DNA of 17,383 nt, from contig CAKSEE010000050.1 of the NCBI GenBank assembly GCA_934446455.1, positions 1 through 17,383 on the forward strand, read 5' to 3'. This stretch comes from an uncultured Oscillospiraceae bacterium (GTDB lineage Bacteria > Bacillota > Clostridia > Oscillospirales > Ruminococcaceae). The notes under the pieces are model-generated. The model made no database searches and had not been told where the DNA came from. It saw only the letters and a program-made list of their open reading frames with translations. This document shows positions 7,395 to 13,630 of the stretch, piece by piece. How positions within the stretch are numbered: the first letter of the stretch is position 1; the number at the start of each line of letters is the position of its first letter. Both the position numbers and the translations under genes were made by a program.

Positions 7395-7710
7395 ATGCAA
7401 GCTTGTTGAAACGCTCAAGCGCGTTTGCTATGATTGCCGTGACCGTTTGTATAAGCGACGAGAGCGACTGCCGTTCCTGCGCGTCAAGCCGCGCTGCTAC
7501 GTCTGCGCGCGGGCGAATCGTTCTGCCTGTTATCACGATTTTCAGCGGAAATCGCTGCGAGCAGGGGAAGGTGATACCGTCGCCCTTAAGCACGGGCGCG
7601 CCGCAGGGGAAATTTTCCGCGCTTATCATAGAGAAAAGCTGCTCCTCCGTCAGCCTTTCCGTTGAACGGCATTTGTCGTATACCGATGTAAATGACCGAA
7701 ATAGTCTCAC
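7393..7710 (-). CDS. Small hypothetical protein (105 residues)
   Basis: The product is not recognised. The start chosen is GTG 7710, preceded at seven bases by AGGAAG. A TTG at 7758 is in frame but has no ribosome site and lies at the expected transcription start. The 105-residue product has no signal peptide or membrane span. It has a mixed N-terminal half with two Cys in a repeated-looking context (FPCG at about 36-39 and FPCS at about 50-53), a hydrophobic LKIVI strand, an Arg-rich turn, and an amphipathic C-terminal helix of about 35 residues with Leu/Ile/Ala spacing that could mediate pairing. Support for being real: a good promoter at correct distance, a shared two-way terminator exactly at the stop, and the same upstream regulator box as the protease operon it converges on. 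A small regulator or accessory factor is possible, but this is inference. Confidence 0.68.
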   Translation of the reverse strand: MRLFRSFTSVYDKCRSTERLTEEQLFSMISAENFPCGAPVLKGDGITFPCSQRFPLKIVITGRTIRPRADVAARLDAQERQSLSSLIQTVTAIIANALERFNKLA

Positions 7711-7770
7711 TCTATCGCTTCCTTTCCATATAATTTCCACGCTTCTGTAACCAACCAACCAACTAAGTCT

Positions 7771-7799
7771 ATTTTAACACGATAAAGTGCCAAAGTCAA
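7771..7799 (-). promoter_or_regulatory. Sigma-A promoter for the small hypothetical gene
   Basis: On the minus strand: -35 TTGACT (7799-7794), a 17-base spacer, and -10 TAAAAT (7776-7771) with TGT just before it, an extended -10. Transcription should start near 7764, about 54 bases before GTG 7710. The leader begins with a short GTTG repeat (7763-7750). Confidence 0.82.
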
Positions 7800-7808
7800 G
7801 CGAAAGGG

Positions 7809-7838
7809 CAGAATTGTCGTGCAAACGTGCCAAATTGT
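7809..7838 (-). promoter_or_regulatory. Candidate LytTR-type regulator box, second copy
   Basis: On the minus strand, ACAATTTGG (7838-7830), then exactly 12 bases, then ACAATTCTG (7817-7809), which ends 9 bases before the -35 box. The first repeat is identical to that at 4308 and the second differs at one base. Spacing between repeats is the same and distance to the promoter differs by one base. A weaker third partial repeat, GACTTTGGC, overlaps the -35 in the same 21-base phase. It lies between the fumarase terminator and the promoter, in noncoding sequence. Confidence 0.65.
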
Positions 7839-7871
7839 CGCAAAATAACATTCTCCAAATGTTTGAGGGTC

Positions 7872-7902
7872 AAAAACGAAAGCCGCCCGAAAACGGACGG
7901 CT
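7872..7902 (-). terminator. Intrinsic terminator after fumarase alpha subunit
   Basis: Stem AGCCGCCCG (7881-7889) with CGGACGGCT (7894-7902), nine positions with one mismatch around an AAAA loop. On the minus strand it is followed by TTCGTTTTTG. It lies 16 bases past the stop at 7919 and closes the fabD-aro-fumarase transcription unit. Confidence 0.82.
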
Positions 7903-7918
7903 CTTAAGATATGCAGCC

Positions 7919-8761
7919 TTAAATGACCGTGTGCGCATGGCGGGTGACATGGCAGCCTATATTCACCGCCACGGGCAGCCCCGCGATATGAGTTGCGCTC
8001 TTTTCAATGTTCACGCAAAGCGCCGTGACTGTGCCGCCAAAGCCCTGCGAGCCTATGCCGAGCTTGTTTATCTCGTCGAGCATTCTCTGCTCCATATCTG
8101 CGTAGCGCTTTTCGGGGTGGCGCGCCGCAACATCGCGGCAGAGCGCCTTTTTTGCGAGAAGCGCGCTGTACTCAAAGTCGCCGCCAATACCAACGCCAAC
8201 TATTATCGGCGGGCAGGGGTTGCTTCCCGCAAGCGAGGCGGTTTCCTTTACAAACGCCACGATATCATCCTCTGTAGCGGACGGCGTGAACATCTTAAGG
8301 CGGCTCATATTTTCGCTGCCAAAGCCCTTTGGCGCGGCGGTAAGCGTAATTTTATCGCCGGGGACTATGCGCGTATGTATTACGGCGGGGGTATTGTTGT
8401 TGGTGTTCACGCGCTCCAGCGGGTCGCCGACTATTGACAGGCGCAGCCTGCCCTCTACGTAGCCCTTTGCAACGCCCGCGTTCACTGCGTCCTCAAACGC
8501 GCCGCCCGTGATATGCACGTCCTGCCCGACTTCTGCAAAGATAACAGCCATTCCCGTGTCCTGACAGATAGGCACGCCGAGGCTGTCCGCACATTCAAGA
8601 TTTTCTATAAGGTCTCCCAGAACGCTGCGGCATACGGCGCTTTCTTCCTTTGCCTGCGCGCATTCTATGCAGTGCCTTGTGGTTTCGGGCAGGTGCAGGT
8701 TGGCTTTTATACAAAGGTCTGCAACTGCCTCGGTTATTTCAGCAGCATTTATTTCTCGCAT
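7919..8761 (-). CDS. Fumarate hydratase class I, alpha (N-terminal) subunit
   Basis: A 280-residue protein, the usual size for the separate alpha subunit of the two-subunit [4Fe-4S] fumarases/tartrate dehydratases (reaction: fumarate + water to malate). It shows PICQDTG with Cys 66, GSNPCPP with Cys 183, VGIGGDFE, a GSQGFGG loop and a C-terminal NIGCHVTRHA with Cys 270. The spacing of C66, C183 and C270 closely matches the three cluster-ligating cysteines of FumA-type enzymes. The start at ATG 8761 is chosen because AAAGGA lies eight bases upstream; the longer open frame adds 22 residues without support. L-tartrate dehydratase alpha is an alternative specificity. The beta subunit, normally the next gene, is absent: a terminator follows instead. 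Amidohydrolase gene 97 bases upstream, probably same transcript. The cluster implies anaerobic life. Confidence 0.92.
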   Translation of the reverse strand: MREINAAEITEAVADLCIKANLHLPETTRHCIECAQAKEESAVCRSVLGDLIENLECADSLGVPICQDTGMAVIFAEVGQDVHITGGAFEDAVNAGVAKGYVEGRLRLSIVGDPLERVNTNNNTPAVIHTRIVPGDKITLTAAPKGFGSENMSRLKMFTPSATEDDIVAFVKETASLAGSNPCPPIIVGVGIGGDFEYSALLAKKALCRDVAARHPEKRYADMEQRMLDEINKLGIGSQGFGGTVTALCVNIEKSATHIAGLPVAVNIGCHVTRHAHTVI

Positions 8762-8818
8762 TTCATTATTCCTTTCATGGGGTTTGTGTGAGGTTTTCGT
8801 ACCCGCGGGAGCTTTTAT

Positions 8819-8856
8819 GCGCGGCACTTGCCTTGCTGTATGCGCTTTTGCCGCGC
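8819..8856 (-). repeat. Inverted repeat in the amidohydrolase-fumarase gap
   Basis: GCGCGGCA (8819-8826) and TGCCGCGC (8849-8856) are perfectly complementary over eight bases with a 22-base loop. It sits immediately after the amidohydrolase stop in the only sizeable gap of the operon. No T run follows (ATAAAAGC on the minus strand), so it is more likely a transcript-stabilising or attenuating hairpin than a full terminator. Confidence 0.45.
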
Positions 8857-8857
8857 G

Positions 8858-10042
8858 TCAGTCCGCCCTGAACGCTTCCTTTCCGTTTACATAAACGAGC
8901 TTTGGCGTTACGCGCAGGTCGAGCGGATCGCCGTCAAAAAGCGAAAAGTCCGCGTCCTTGCCGGCGGCTATGGACCCTAAGCGGCCGTCAACGCCGATTA
9001 TCTCTGCTGCAGTTATGGTTATCGCGCGCAATGCGGTTTCGCGGTCAAGCCCGCCGCGCACGGCGAGCGCAGCGGTAAGCGGCAGGTACTGTATCGGGGT
9101 TTCGGGGTGGTCGGTGCATATAGCGAAGCGTATGCCGTTTTTGTGGAGCACTGCGGGCGTAGTTATCTCGTGGTTGTGAAGCTCGGGCTTGCCCCTGTCG
9201 CCGAAAAGCGGTCCCATTACGACAGCGGGTGAGTCCTCCGCAAGCTCGTCTGCGATAACCGCGCCGTCCGTGCAGTGGATAAGCACATAGTCGAGCGAAA
9301 ACTCCTTTGCAAGGCGTATTGCCGTGAATATGTCGTCCGCGCGGTGAACGTGAAAGTGCGCCTTAAGCGGGTGCTCCTTGTCGAAAAGCGGCAGCATCGC
9401 CTCGCATTTCGCGTCGTAGTCGGGCAGGGAAACCTCGTCGTCCGTTCCCTTAAGGCGCTCGTACTCCGCAAGGTCGTCGCGGTAGCGGCGCGCCTTTGTA
9501 AGCTGATCGCGGATTATTGCCGCCACCGCCATGCGCGTAACGGGCGTTTCATCGCGGTCGTTATAGGTGTTCTTCGGGTTCTCGCCAAGGGCGAACTTTA
9601 TTGCGCAGGGGGACTGCACCACCAGCTTGTCAACGCGCTTGGAGCCGTGCGTTTTCATCACAAGGAAGCTGCCGCCCACGGGGTTTGCGCTGCCTACGCC
9701 CGTGCATACCGCCGTTACGCCCGCCTGCACCGCGTCCGTATAGCAGCGGTCGAGCGGATTTATGCTGTCGATAGCGCGCAGCTGCGGGGTAGAGGGGTCG
9801 GTGTCCTCGTTGCCGTCCTCGCCCTCGAAGCACAGGCTGTCCTCCCACATACCTATGTGGCAATGCGCGTCGATAAACCCGGGGTACATCGTAAGCCCGT
9901 GCGCGTCGATAACCTCGCCGCCATCGGGGGAGCAGGCGCTCATTTCACCGATTTCGGCAAATTTGCCGTTGACAATGCGCGCAAAGCCGTTATCAATAAC
10001 GCGCCCCTCCATCGTTTCTATTCTTGCGTTGATTATGGTCAT
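8858..10042 (-). CDS. Amidohydrolase family metal-dependent hydrolase
   Basis: A 394-residue protein of the imidazolonepropionase-like branch of the amidohydrolase superfamily. A small N-terminal beta domain (about 1-50) leads into GFIDAHCHIGM with metal ligands H60 and H62. The central barrel shows HFHVH (229-233) and IHCTDG (H256), and ICTDHPE gives the conserved Asp (D311). The C-terminus returns to the beta domain with GSIAAGKDADFSLFDGDPL, typical of the superfamily. The protein is cytoplasmic with no signal. The start at ATG 10042 overlaps the shikimate kinase stop as ATGA, implying coupled translation. The substrate cannot be told from sequence; a cyclic amide or imide is the general expectation. 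Position between shikimate-pathway genes and a fumarase gives no clear pathway link. Family is secure, specificity is not. Confidence 0.9.
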   Translation of the reverse strand: MTIINARIETMEGRVIDNGFARIVNGKFAEIGEMSACSPDGGEVIDAHGLTMYPGFIDAHCHIGMWEDSLCFEGEDGNEDTDPSTPQLRAIDSINPLDRCYTDAVQAGVTAVCTGVGSANPVGGSFLVMKTHGSKRVDKLVVQSPCAIKFALGENPKNTYNDRDETPVTRMAVAAIIRDQLTKARRYRDDLAEYERLKGTDDEVSLPDYDAKCEAMLPLFDKEHPLKAHFHVHRADDIFTAIRLAKEFSLDYVLIHCTDGAVIADELAEDSPAVVMGPLFGDRGKPELHNHEITTPAVLHKNGIRFAICTDHPETPIQYLPLTAALAVRGGLDRETALRAITITAAEIIGVDGRLGSIAAGKDADFSLFDGDPLDLRVTPKLVYVNGKEAFRAD

Positions 10043-10557
10043 ATCTTTCCGTTTTCCTCAAAGTATTGCGAAAGTTTAACGATTTCCTGCACTATCACGC
10101 GGTCCGTGCCGTTGCCGTTTACCATGCAGGCGCTGTTGCGGCGGTAGATCTGCGCGCGCTTTTCGTAGAGCGCGCGCAGATGTTCGGGTGTGTTCTGCAT
10201 TACAAGCGGGCGGTTGCGGTCGCCCTTTATGCGGGAATAGCATACCTCGAAGCTTGTGTTTATGTACACGCAAAGCCCGCTTTCCCGCGCGTACTCCGCA
10301 GTGCGGTCGTTAATAAGCGCGCCGCCGCCCGTAGCCACAACGTTTCCGCCGGAAAGTTCGCGGATATACCGCGCCTCAAGCTCCCTGAAATGCGGCTCGC
10401 CGAACTGCTCGAAAATCTGCGGGATAGTCAGCCCCTCGCGCTGTACTATGTACCTGTCAAGGTCGATGAAGTCGCGCCCCAGCCGCTGCGACAGCATTCT
10501 GCCGATGTGGCTTTTGCCGCAGCCCATAAATCCGCACAGGTATATGGAAAGGCTCAT
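10039..10557 (-). CDS. aroK: Shikimate kinase
   Basis: A 172-residue protein, normal length. It phosphorylates shikimate at the 3-hydroxyl with ATP, the fifth step of chorismate synthesis. Visible: P-loop GFMGCGKS (9-16), the shikimate-binding Asp region FIDLDRYI, FRELEARYI with its Arg, the GGG motif in VVATGGGALI, and the lid segment with GDRNRPL. It overlaps aroE upstream (ATGA at 10557-10554) and the amidohydrolase downstream (ATGA at 10042-10039), so all three are probably translated in a coupled chain. Having aroE and aroK together supports both assignments. The rest of the pathway (aroB, aroA, aroC and others) is not in the window. Confidence 0.95.
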   Translation of the reverse strand: MSLSIYLCGFMGCGKSHIGRMLSQRLGRDFIDLDRYIVQREGLTIPQIFEQFGEPHFRELEARYIRELSGGNVVATGGGALINDRTAEYARESGLCVYINTSFEVCYSRIKGDRNRPLVMQNTPEHLRALYEKRAQIYRRNSACMVNGNGTDRVIVQEIVKLSQYFEENGKI

Positions 10558-11399
10558 ACAAGCGCCTCCATGTCCGAAATAAGGCGGTCGATATCCTCCT
10601 TTTTATAAGAAGCGCCGTCCCATATCTCGTGCGCCGCAACCGCCTGCAGAACAAGCATTGCCATGCCTGTCATAGCGGCGGCGCCCTTTTCACGCGCGGT
10701 CTTTGCAAGCAGCGTAACGCTCGGATTGTACACCGCGTCGAATACGTGCTTCACGCCGTCAAGCACCTCGGGCGCGCAGGGCATTCTGTCGGTTTTGGGG
10801 AACATTCCCACGGGGCAGGCGTTTACAAGCAGGTCGAAGCGTGCGCTGCCCACATCATCCGCAGAAAGCGACGCGCGGCTTATCTGCGCGGTTTTAACAC
10901 AAGCGTCGGGCTTCATTGCGAGAATCTCGCGCATTACCTCGTCCGCGAGAGCCTTGTCGCACGGCAGGTGCGCAATGGTAAGCCGCCCGCCCGAAAGCGC
11001 CGTTTCTATAGCCATCATGCGTCCGACGCCGCCGCAGCCTATCAGCAGCACGTCGGAGCAGAGCGAAGCGCCGAGCATTTCAATGGATTTTGTAAAGCCA
11101 AGCACGTCCGTGTTGAAGCCCTCGGAGATTTCTCCGTTTTTAACGCAGTTTACGCTGCCGTAGCGCTTTGCACCGTCTGAAAGGGAAGCGCAGAACGGGA
11201 TTATGCCCACCTTGTGCGGTATCGTGATGTTAAAGCCGTCAAGCGAGCGCAGCAGCGGGTAATTGCTTTCAAGCTCCTCGGGCGCTATGTCGTAGAGCTT
11301 GTATTCCACGGTTTCGCCACTCAGCTCGAAAAGCCGCGTGTGAATCTGCGGCGAAAGCGAATGCCCGAGCGGGTGGCCGATAAGTCCGAATTTTCTCAT
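10554..11399 (-). CDS. aroE: Shikimate dehydrogenase (NADP+)
   Basis: A 281-residue protein, usual length for AroE. It reduces 3-dehydroshikimate to shikimate. Visible: the substrate-site N-terminus GLIGHPLGHSLSP (5-17), NITIPHK with catalytic Lys 63, EGFNTD with catalytic Asp 98, a glycine-rich nucleotide loop GCGGVGR at about 119, a VNACPVGM motif, and a GMAMLVLQA helix near the end. The start at ATG 11399 has a full AAGGAGG that overlaps the fabD stop codon (TAAGGAGG), so ribosomes finishing fabD can pass directly to aroE. It overlaps aroK by four bases. The coupling of an aromatic amino acid gene to fabD is unusual. AroE versus quinate/shikimate dehydrogenase paralogues cannot be separated with certainty, but adjacency to aroK favours AroE. 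Confidence 0.95.
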   Translation of the reverse strand: MRKFGLIGHPLGHSLSPQIHTRLFELSGETVEYKLYDIAPEELESNYPLLRSLDGFNITIPHKVGIIPFCASLSDGAKRYGSVNCVKNGEISEGFNTDVLGFTKSIEMLGASLCSDVLLIGCGGVGRMMAIETALSGGRLTIAHLPCDKALADEVMREILAMKPDACVKTAQISRASLSADDVGSARFDLLVNACPVGMFPKTDRMPCAPEVLDGVKHVFDAVYNPSVTLLAKTAREKGAAAMTGMAMLVLQAVAAHEIWDGASYKKEDIDRLISDMEALV

Positions 11400-11410
11400 G
11401 GCGCACCTCC

Positions 11411-12334
11411 TTATGCCTTAAGCGCGGCGAGCGCCTTTTCAAGCGTTTCGCAGTTCTCAATGTTATAGGCGCGTGCGGTGCGCCACGTCTTTTTAACAAG
11501 ACCCGTAAGCACCTTGCCGGGTCCAAGCTCAACATAAGCGTCAATGCCGTCCGCGTTCATTGCTTCGAGCTCTGATACAAAGCGCACGGGCGAACAGATG
11601 TGCGCGGAAAGGTACGCGGGCATATCCGCGAAATCCGTAAGGCGCTTTCCGTAAAGGTTCGAGTAGAACGCGCAGTTCGGCTGCGCAAACTCAAAGTCTG
11701 CGATTGCCGCCCTGAATTCCTCGGCGGCGCCCGCCATAAGCTTTGTGTGGAACGCCGCGGACACCGCAAGCTTCACCGTGCGCTTGCCAAGCTTTGTGAG
11801 AGCCGCGCACGCTGCGTCTACAGCGGCAGACTCGCCCGCAATAACGGTCTGCACGGGGCAGTTGTAGTTAGCGGGAGCAACGAAGCCCTCCGCTTCTTCG
11901 CAAACCTTTTCTATCGTTTGATTGTCGCAGCCTATTACCGCCGCCATAGCGCCGCTGCTGTTTTCCGCAGCCTTTGCCATAGACTCGCTGCGCAGCTTTA
12001 TCGCCTTGTAAGCGCTTTCAAGGGAGAGCATTCCGCTCGCGTACATTGCAGCGTACTCGCCGAGGGAATGCCCTGCGACTGCTGCGTTTTCGACGCCGTT
12101 TTCGCGCGCGGCGGTAAGCGTCAGAAGCGATACCGTGAATATAGCGGGCTGCGAGAGCCGCGTCTGCGCCAGCTCCTCGGGGGTGCTTTCGCAAAGCCGC
12201 TTCATTATGTCAAAGCCCATTATGTCGCTTCCGCACTCGAGTATTTCGCGCGAAGCGCCGTATTTCTGCGCAATGTCCGCGCCCATTGAGGGGTACTGCG
12301 AGCCCTGTCCCGAAAATAAAAACGCCGTTTTCAT
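11411..12334 (-). CDS. fabD: Malonyl-CoA:ACP transacylase
   Basis: A 307-residue protein, normal FabD length. It moves malonyl from CoA to acyl carrier protein, making the extender for fatty acid synthesis. Visible: FSGQGSQYPSMG (7-18) with the oxyanion Gln, the nucleophile elbow GHSLGE with Ser 90, Arg 115 on the following helix for the malonyl carboxylate, and AAFHTKLM with catalytic His 196. The frame stays open 65 codons further upstream, but ATG 12334 begins the conserved domain exactly and has GGAGG ten bases before it. It is the first gene of the minus-strand unit and is divergent from fabH, whereas in most Clostridia fabD lies inside the same operon as fabH-fabG-fabF. aroE follows after 11 bases. 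Confidence 0.95.
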   Translation of the reverse strand: MKTAFLFSGQGSQYPSMGADIAQKYGASREILECGSDIMGFDIMKRLCESTPEELAQTRLSQPAIFTVSLLTLTAARENGVENAAVAGHSLGEYAAMYASGMLSLESAYKAIKLRSESMAKAAENSSGAMAAVIGCDNQTIEKVCEEAEGFVAPANYNCPVQTVIAGESAAVDAACAALTKLGKRTVKLAVSAAFHTKLMAGAAEEFRAAIADFEFAQPNCAFYSNLYGKRLTDFADMPAYLSAHICSPVRFVSELEAMNADGIDAYVELGPGKVLTGLVKKTWRTARAYNIENCETLEKALAALKA

Positions 12335-12361
12335 GAATAGTTGTCCTCCGTATTTTTTTGC

Positions 12362-12418
12362 CGCCCTCCGCCGCAGAAAAAATTTTTTCAATACCTGCGA
12401 CCACACGGGCGTTTTTTT
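12362..12418 (+). other. Terminator-like hairpin within the fabD leader
   Basis: Read on the plus strand: CGCCC (12362-12366) pairs with GGGCG (12407-12411), an inner CGCAG (12372-12376) pairs with CTGCG (12395-12399) around an A/T palindrome, and a run of seven T follows (12412-12418). This resembles an intrinsic terminator against antisense or read-through RNA approaching the fabH promoter. On the minus strand it is part of the probable fabD leader. The stem is interrupted, so strength is uncertain. Confidence 0.4.
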
Positions 12419-12439
12419 GTCTATGTAGGTGAAAAGCTG

Positions 12440-12468
12440 TTGACAAAACCCGCCCGATACAGTAAAAT
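12440..12468 (+). promoter_or_regulatory. Sigma-A promoter for the fabH operon
   Basis: -35 TTGACA (12440-12445, perfect), a 17-base spacer, and -10 TAAAAT (12463-12468, five of six). Transcription should begin near 12475, leaving a leader of about 105 bases before fabH. Nothing recognisable as a FapR or FabT operator was seen; an imperfect palindrome lies at 12514-12531. Confidence 0.85.
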
Positions 12469-12513
12469 ATAAAGTGGCGTTCTGTTGCAGACATATCACC
12501 GAATATCCCGTAT

Positions 12514-12531
12514 GGGCGGAAAATTCCACCC
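12514..12531. promoter_or_regulatory. Imperfect palindrome, candidate operator between fabD and fabH
   Basis: GGGCGGAAAATTCCACCC is a dyad-symmetric 18-mer with one mismatched pair and a two-base centre. It lies about 40 bases into the fabH leader and just past the predicted fabD transcription start, where a bound repressor could affect both units. Symmetry is seen; function is inferred, and the tight centre makes an RNA hairpin less likely than a protein site. Confidence 0.4.
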
Positions 12532-12539
12532 ACGAGTAT

Positions 12540-12568
12540 ATTATACATTATTATCGAAATAAAATCAA
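12540..12568 (-). promoter_or_regulatory. Candidate promoter for the fabD operon
   Basis: On the minus strand: -35 TTGATT (12568-12563), a 17-base spacer, and -10 TATAAT (12545-12540, perfect). Transcription would start near 12533, giving a leader of about 200 bases before fabD and crossing the fabH promoter from the opposite side. The -10 lies in an 11-base perfect palindrome GTATATTATAC (12536-12546). A weaker alternative closer to fabD (TTGTCA, 17 bases, TAGACA) was considered less likely. Confidence 0.6.
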
Positions 12569-12580
12569 GGAGATTTTTTA

Positions 12581-13579
12581 ATGAGCGGAATCGAAATTAT
12601 AGGGACAGGCAGCTACGTCCCCGAATTTATTGCGGATAACGACAAGTTTTCCGAATTTCTGGACACCTCCGACGAGTGGATCTACCCCCGCACGGGTATA
12701 AAGCAGCGGCATATTCTCACGGACAAGCCAAACTACTTTATGGGTGCAAAGGCGGCTGAAAGTGCGCTTGAAAACGCAGGAATAGCCGCTGCGGACGTTG
12801 ACCTTATCATAGTTTCCACCTGCACGCCCGACTTTTTCTACCCGTCCATGGCGTGCCTTATCCAGAAGCGCATAGGCGCGCAGAACGCCGCGTGCTTTGA
12901 CGTGAACAGCGCCTGCACGGGTTTCATAACGGCGCTTGACGTTGCGCACAAGTATCTGAGCGCGGGCGTGTACAAAACCATACTCGTTGTATCAAGCGAG
13001 CGCCTTTCGGGGCAGATAGACTACACCGACCGCTCAAACTGCATTCTTTTCGGCGACGCTGCGGGCGCGTGCGTTGTAAGGCGCTCCGAGGGGAGATTCT
13101 ACTCGTTCCTCGGCGCGGCGGGCGACGAGTTTGAGAGCCTTTACTGTAAGATAAACTACAACTCCAACTGCCCGTTCTTCACGTCGATGGACGACTTTTA
13201 CGGCGGGCGTTTCGACACGTTTGCAAAGAACAACTGCCTGCAGATGGACGGTCACGCGGTGTACAAGTTCGCCTGCAACGCCATGGCGGACGCTGTGCGC
13301 AACGTTCTCGCGCAGTGCGGCGAAAGCGTTGACGACATCGGGCTTCTTATACCTCATCAGGCGAATATCCGCATTATCAACAAGTCTGCGGAAATGCTGG
13401 GAGTACCCTCTGAAAAGGTGTACTCAAACATAGAGCGCATGGGCAATGTTTCAAGCGCGTGCATTCCCATTTGCCTTGACGAGGCGCGCCGCGCGGGCAG
13501 GGTAGAAAAGGGAACAAAGCTCTGCCTTGTGGGCTTCGGCGCGGGGCTTACCTACGGAGCGATTTATATGCAGGTATAA
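12581..13579 (+). CDS. fabH: Beta-ketoacyl-ACP synthase III
   Basis: A 332-residue protein. It starts fatty acid synthesis by condensing an acyl-CoA primer with malonyl-ACP. The Cys-His-Asn triad is complete: C112 in NSACTGF, H259 in IPHQAN and N289 in MGNVSSACIP. The H-to-N distance of 30 equals that of E. coli FabH and the Cys number is the same. TSDEWIYPRTGIKQRH near residue 30 and FGFGAGLTYG-like closing strands (VGFGAGLTYGA) are also present. Residues about 185-225 are longer than in E. coli. The start at ATG 12581 has AAGGAG nine bases upstream. First gene of the plus-strand fab operon; fabG follows after 51 bases. Primer preference (acetyl or branched) cannot be read. Confidence 0.96.
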   Translation: MSGIEIIGTGSYVPEFIADNDKFSEFLDTSDEWIYPRTGIKQRHILTDKPNYFMGAKAAESALENAGIAAADVDLIIVSTCTPDFFYPSMACLIQKRIGAQNAACFDVNSACTGFITALDVAHKYLSAGVYKTILVVSSERLSGQIDYTDRSNCILFGDAAGACVVRRSEGRFYSFLGAAGDEFESLYCKINYNSNCPFFTSMDDFYGGRFDTFAKNNCLQMDGHAVYKFACNAMADAVRNVLAQCGESVDDIGLLIPHQANIRIINKSAEMLGVPSEKVYSNIERMGNVSSACIPICLDEARRAGRVEKGTKLCLVGFGAGLTYGAIYMQV

Positions 13580-13630
13580 TTTCCCTGCCGCTGACAACAA
13601 TAGAGTATATAACATTGAAAGGACAGAATC

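Noticed and set aside
7750..7763. GTTG repeat on the minus strand as a G-quadruplex
   Set aside because: Only three GG tracts of two bases are present, too few for a stable intramolecular quadruplex.
9275..10147. A 290-codon open frame on the plus strand
   Set aside because: It is antisense to the amidohydrolase and aroK genes, which have full motif support; it has no family signature.
12335..12529. A 65-codon N-terminal extension of fabD
   Set aside because: It contains no conserved residues, covers the fabH promoter region, and the FabD domain begins exactly at ATG 12334 behind GGAGG.
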